Notes under the pieces: generated by a model
What the model was told of the DNA's origin: nothing
The model's database searches: none
The model's input: the letters and a program-made list of their open reading frames with translations, nothing else
Made by a program: the position numbers and the translations under genes
In this document: positions 4,894-6,264 of the stretch, in pieces
Layout: each line of letters begins with the position of its first letter
Position numbering within the stretch: position 1 is the first letter of the stretch
Source: an uncultured Alphaproteobacteria bacterium
GTDB lineage: Bacteria; Pseudomonadota; Alphaproteobacteria; RF32; CAG-239
Assembly: GCA_946618745.1 (NCBI GenBank)
Contig: CAMOLN010000059.1
Location: 1 to 6,264, forward strand
Reading direction: 5' to 3'
Length of the DNA: 6,264 bases

Positions 4894-6264
4894 ATGGCCG
4901 ATATTGATTTGGAAAAAAAATTTGATATTCATGAAATTGCTAAGAATAAACTGGCAGAGATAGAAAAATTTGATTGCAATATTTATTGTTGTCATTCTAC
5001 CGGTTGCAAATCGTCAGGCAGTGATGATATTTTGGCGTTGATAAAAAATATTATAACAGAACATAATTTAGGTGAACGAATCCGTATTGTCGCAACCGGA
5101 TGTATGGGGTTGTGCGCACAAGGTCCGTTAATCAGAGTTGAGATTAAAGGGCAGAAAGATCACTTGTTTAAGCGTATAGATTTGACCGCAGCTAAAAATA
5201 TTATGGAAAAATTTGTTATTCCGGCGGTTACAAGCGGAAAAGAGACTGCTATTGACAGTTCGATTGAGCCGTTTGTGTTGTCATTGGAATTGCCTTTCTT
5301 CAAAAAGCAAGAAAAAGTAGTTTTGAAAAATGCCGGACATATGGATCCGGAAGATATTTCCGAATATATGGCTCGCGGTGGTTATCTGGCTTTAGAGAAA
5401 GCCTTAAAGACTATGACGCCGGCACAAGTTGTTGATGAAATTAAGCGTTCCGGTTTGCGCGGACGCGGTGGCGGTGGATTTTCTACCGGCATGAAATGGG
5501 AATTAGCAGCAAAAGTTCCGACCATAGATGAAAAGTTCATTATATGTAACGGAGATGAAGGTGATCCCGGAGCTTACATGGATCGATCAATTTTGGAAGG
5601 CGATCCGCATGCTGTGATCGAAGGTATGATGATTGCGGCTTATGCTATCGGAGCAACCGAGGGGTGGTTCTATGTTCGTGCCGAATATCCTTTAGCAGTG
5701 GAAAGATTGGAAAAAGCAATCAAAGCATGCAAAAAGAATCGCTTGTTGGGTAATAATATCATGGGAACGAATTTTAGTTTTAATATTGATATTCGCCTTG
5801 GAGCAGGTGCTTTTGTTTGCGGTGAGGAAACAGCTCTTATTCATTCAATTGAAGGGGCAAGAGGCACGCCTCGTCCTCGTCCGCCTTATCCGACTAATAA
5901 AGGATTATGGGGTAAACCGTCTTGTGTAAATAATGTTGAGACTTTGGCTAATGTTTCAAAAATTTTGCTTAAAGGTGCAGATTGGTTTGCTTCGTTTGGA
6001 ACCGAAACTTCAAAAGGCACAAAGGTATTTGCATTAACGGGACAAGTTGAACATTCCGGACTGATTGAAGTTCCAATGGGTACTACCATTAACGAAATCG
6101 TTAATGAGATTGGCGGCGGTGTTCCGGAAGGTAAGAAGCTTAAAGCCGTGCAATCCGGTGGTCCATCAGGCGGTTTGATACCGGTTGAATATATGAATAT
6201 GCCGGTTTGCTATGAAGAGCTTAAAAAGATCGGTTCAATTATGGGATCTGGAGGATTGATTGTT
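4894..6264 (+). CDS. hndC: NuoF/HydB/HndC-like FMN- and NAD(P)-binding flavoprotein with fused N-terminal [2Fe-2S] domain, 3' end cut off by window edge
   Basis: The first 457 residues are present and the frame is open to the edge. Residues about 28-110 form a thioredoxin-like [2Fe-2S] domain with Cx4C (C33, C38) and Cx3C (C70, C74). Residues about 150-375 are the NuoF flavoprotein core. It has the FMN glycine-rich loop LRGRGGGGFSTGMKWE (188-203), the nucleotide-site segment CNGDEGDPGAYMDRSILEGD (218-237), and the GAGAFVCGEET (303-312) and GLWGKPSCVNNVET (337-350) blocks. Residues about 385-445 look like an SLBB domain, and MGSGGLIV at the end normally leads into the [4Fe-4S] cysteine cluster, here outside. 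The enzyme moves electrons between NAD(P)H and Fe-S clusters through FMN. GDEGDPGAYMDR and the fused N-domain match HydB/HoxF/FdsB-type proteins rather than standard complex I NuoF. AAGGAG at 4881-4886 lies 7 nt before the ATG. The full protein is probably near 600 aa with C-terminal ferredoxin clusters, by analogy with HydB. Confidence 0.88.
   Translation, partial: MADIDLEKKFDIHEIAKNKLAEIEKFDCNIYCCHSTGCKSSGSDDILALIKNIITEHNLGERIRIVATGCMGLCAQGPLIRVEIKGQKDHLFKRIDLTAAKNIMEKFVIPAVTSGKETAIDSSIEPFVLSLELPFFKKQEKVVLKNAGHMDPEDISEYMARGGYLALEKALKTMTPAQVVDEIKRSGLRGRGGGGFSTGMKWELAAKVPTIDEKFIICNGDEGDPGAYMDRSILEGDPHAVIEGMMIAAYAIGATEGWFYVRAEYPLAVERLEKAIKACKKNRLLGNNIMGTNFSFNIDIRLGAGAFVCGEETALIHSIEGARGTPRPRPPYPTNKGLWGKPSCVNNVETLANVSKILLKGADWFASFGTETSKGTKVFALTGQVEHSGLIEVPMGTTINEIVNEIGGGVPEGKKLKAVQSGGPSGGLIPVEYMNMPVCYEELKKIGSIMGSGGLIV

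Noticed and set aside
5886..6089. 67-codon minus-strand ORF
   Set aside because: It is antisense to conserved NuoF-like motifs (GLWGKPSCVNNVET).
1..6264. Mobile elements, CRISPR arrays, tRNA or rRNA genes
   Set aside because: I saw no repeat arrays, transposase or integrase motifs, cloverleaf-like sequence or rRNA signatures; nearly the whole window is explained by five genes.

Overview
The window is AT-rich and looks like a diderm (LPS-bearing) bacterium. The protein motifs and the lptF/lptD/surA gene cluster suggest a low-GC alphaproteobacterium. The FMN/Fe-S gene pair on the right suggests fermentative or anaerobic hydrogen metabolism, as in uncultured gut-type alphaproteobacteria. The lineage is inferred from motifs and gene order only.

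Left two thirds (1-4259, minus strand) is an outer-membrane biogenesis operon, read right to left: lptF, lptD, surA. LptF is an inner-membrane permease subunit of the LPS-extracting ABC transporter. LptD is the outer-membrane barrel that inserts LPS. SurA is the periplasmic chaperone that helps fold barrels such as LptD. lptF and lptD overlap by 8 nt and surA follows lptD after 16 nt, so co-transcription and translational coupling are likely. surA runs off the left edge. lptG, usually found between lptF and lptD in alphaproteobacteria, is not here.

A 159-nt divergent intergenic region (4260-4418) separates this operon from the right-hand one. It holds a perfect TTGACA -35 box facing lptF and two inverted repeats that could be operators.

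Right third (4419-6264, plus strand) starts a second operon. The first gene encodes a small NuoE/HndA-like [2Fe-2S] thioredoxin-fold protein. After 1 nt comes a NuoF/HydB/HndC-like FMN flavoprotein with an extra N-terminal [2Fe-2S] domain, cut by the right edge. This is the NAD(P)(H)-handling module of soluble hydrogenases or formate dehydrogenases rather than standard complex I. The catalytic subunit is expected just past the window.

I found no RNA genes, mobile elements, CRISPR arrays or clear terminators. The window is mostly recognisable housekeeping and energy genes, and I see no wholly new system in it. The points most worth a second look are the missing lptG, the identity of the redox enzyme, the histidine-poor SurA isomerase domain and the palindromes between the two operons.
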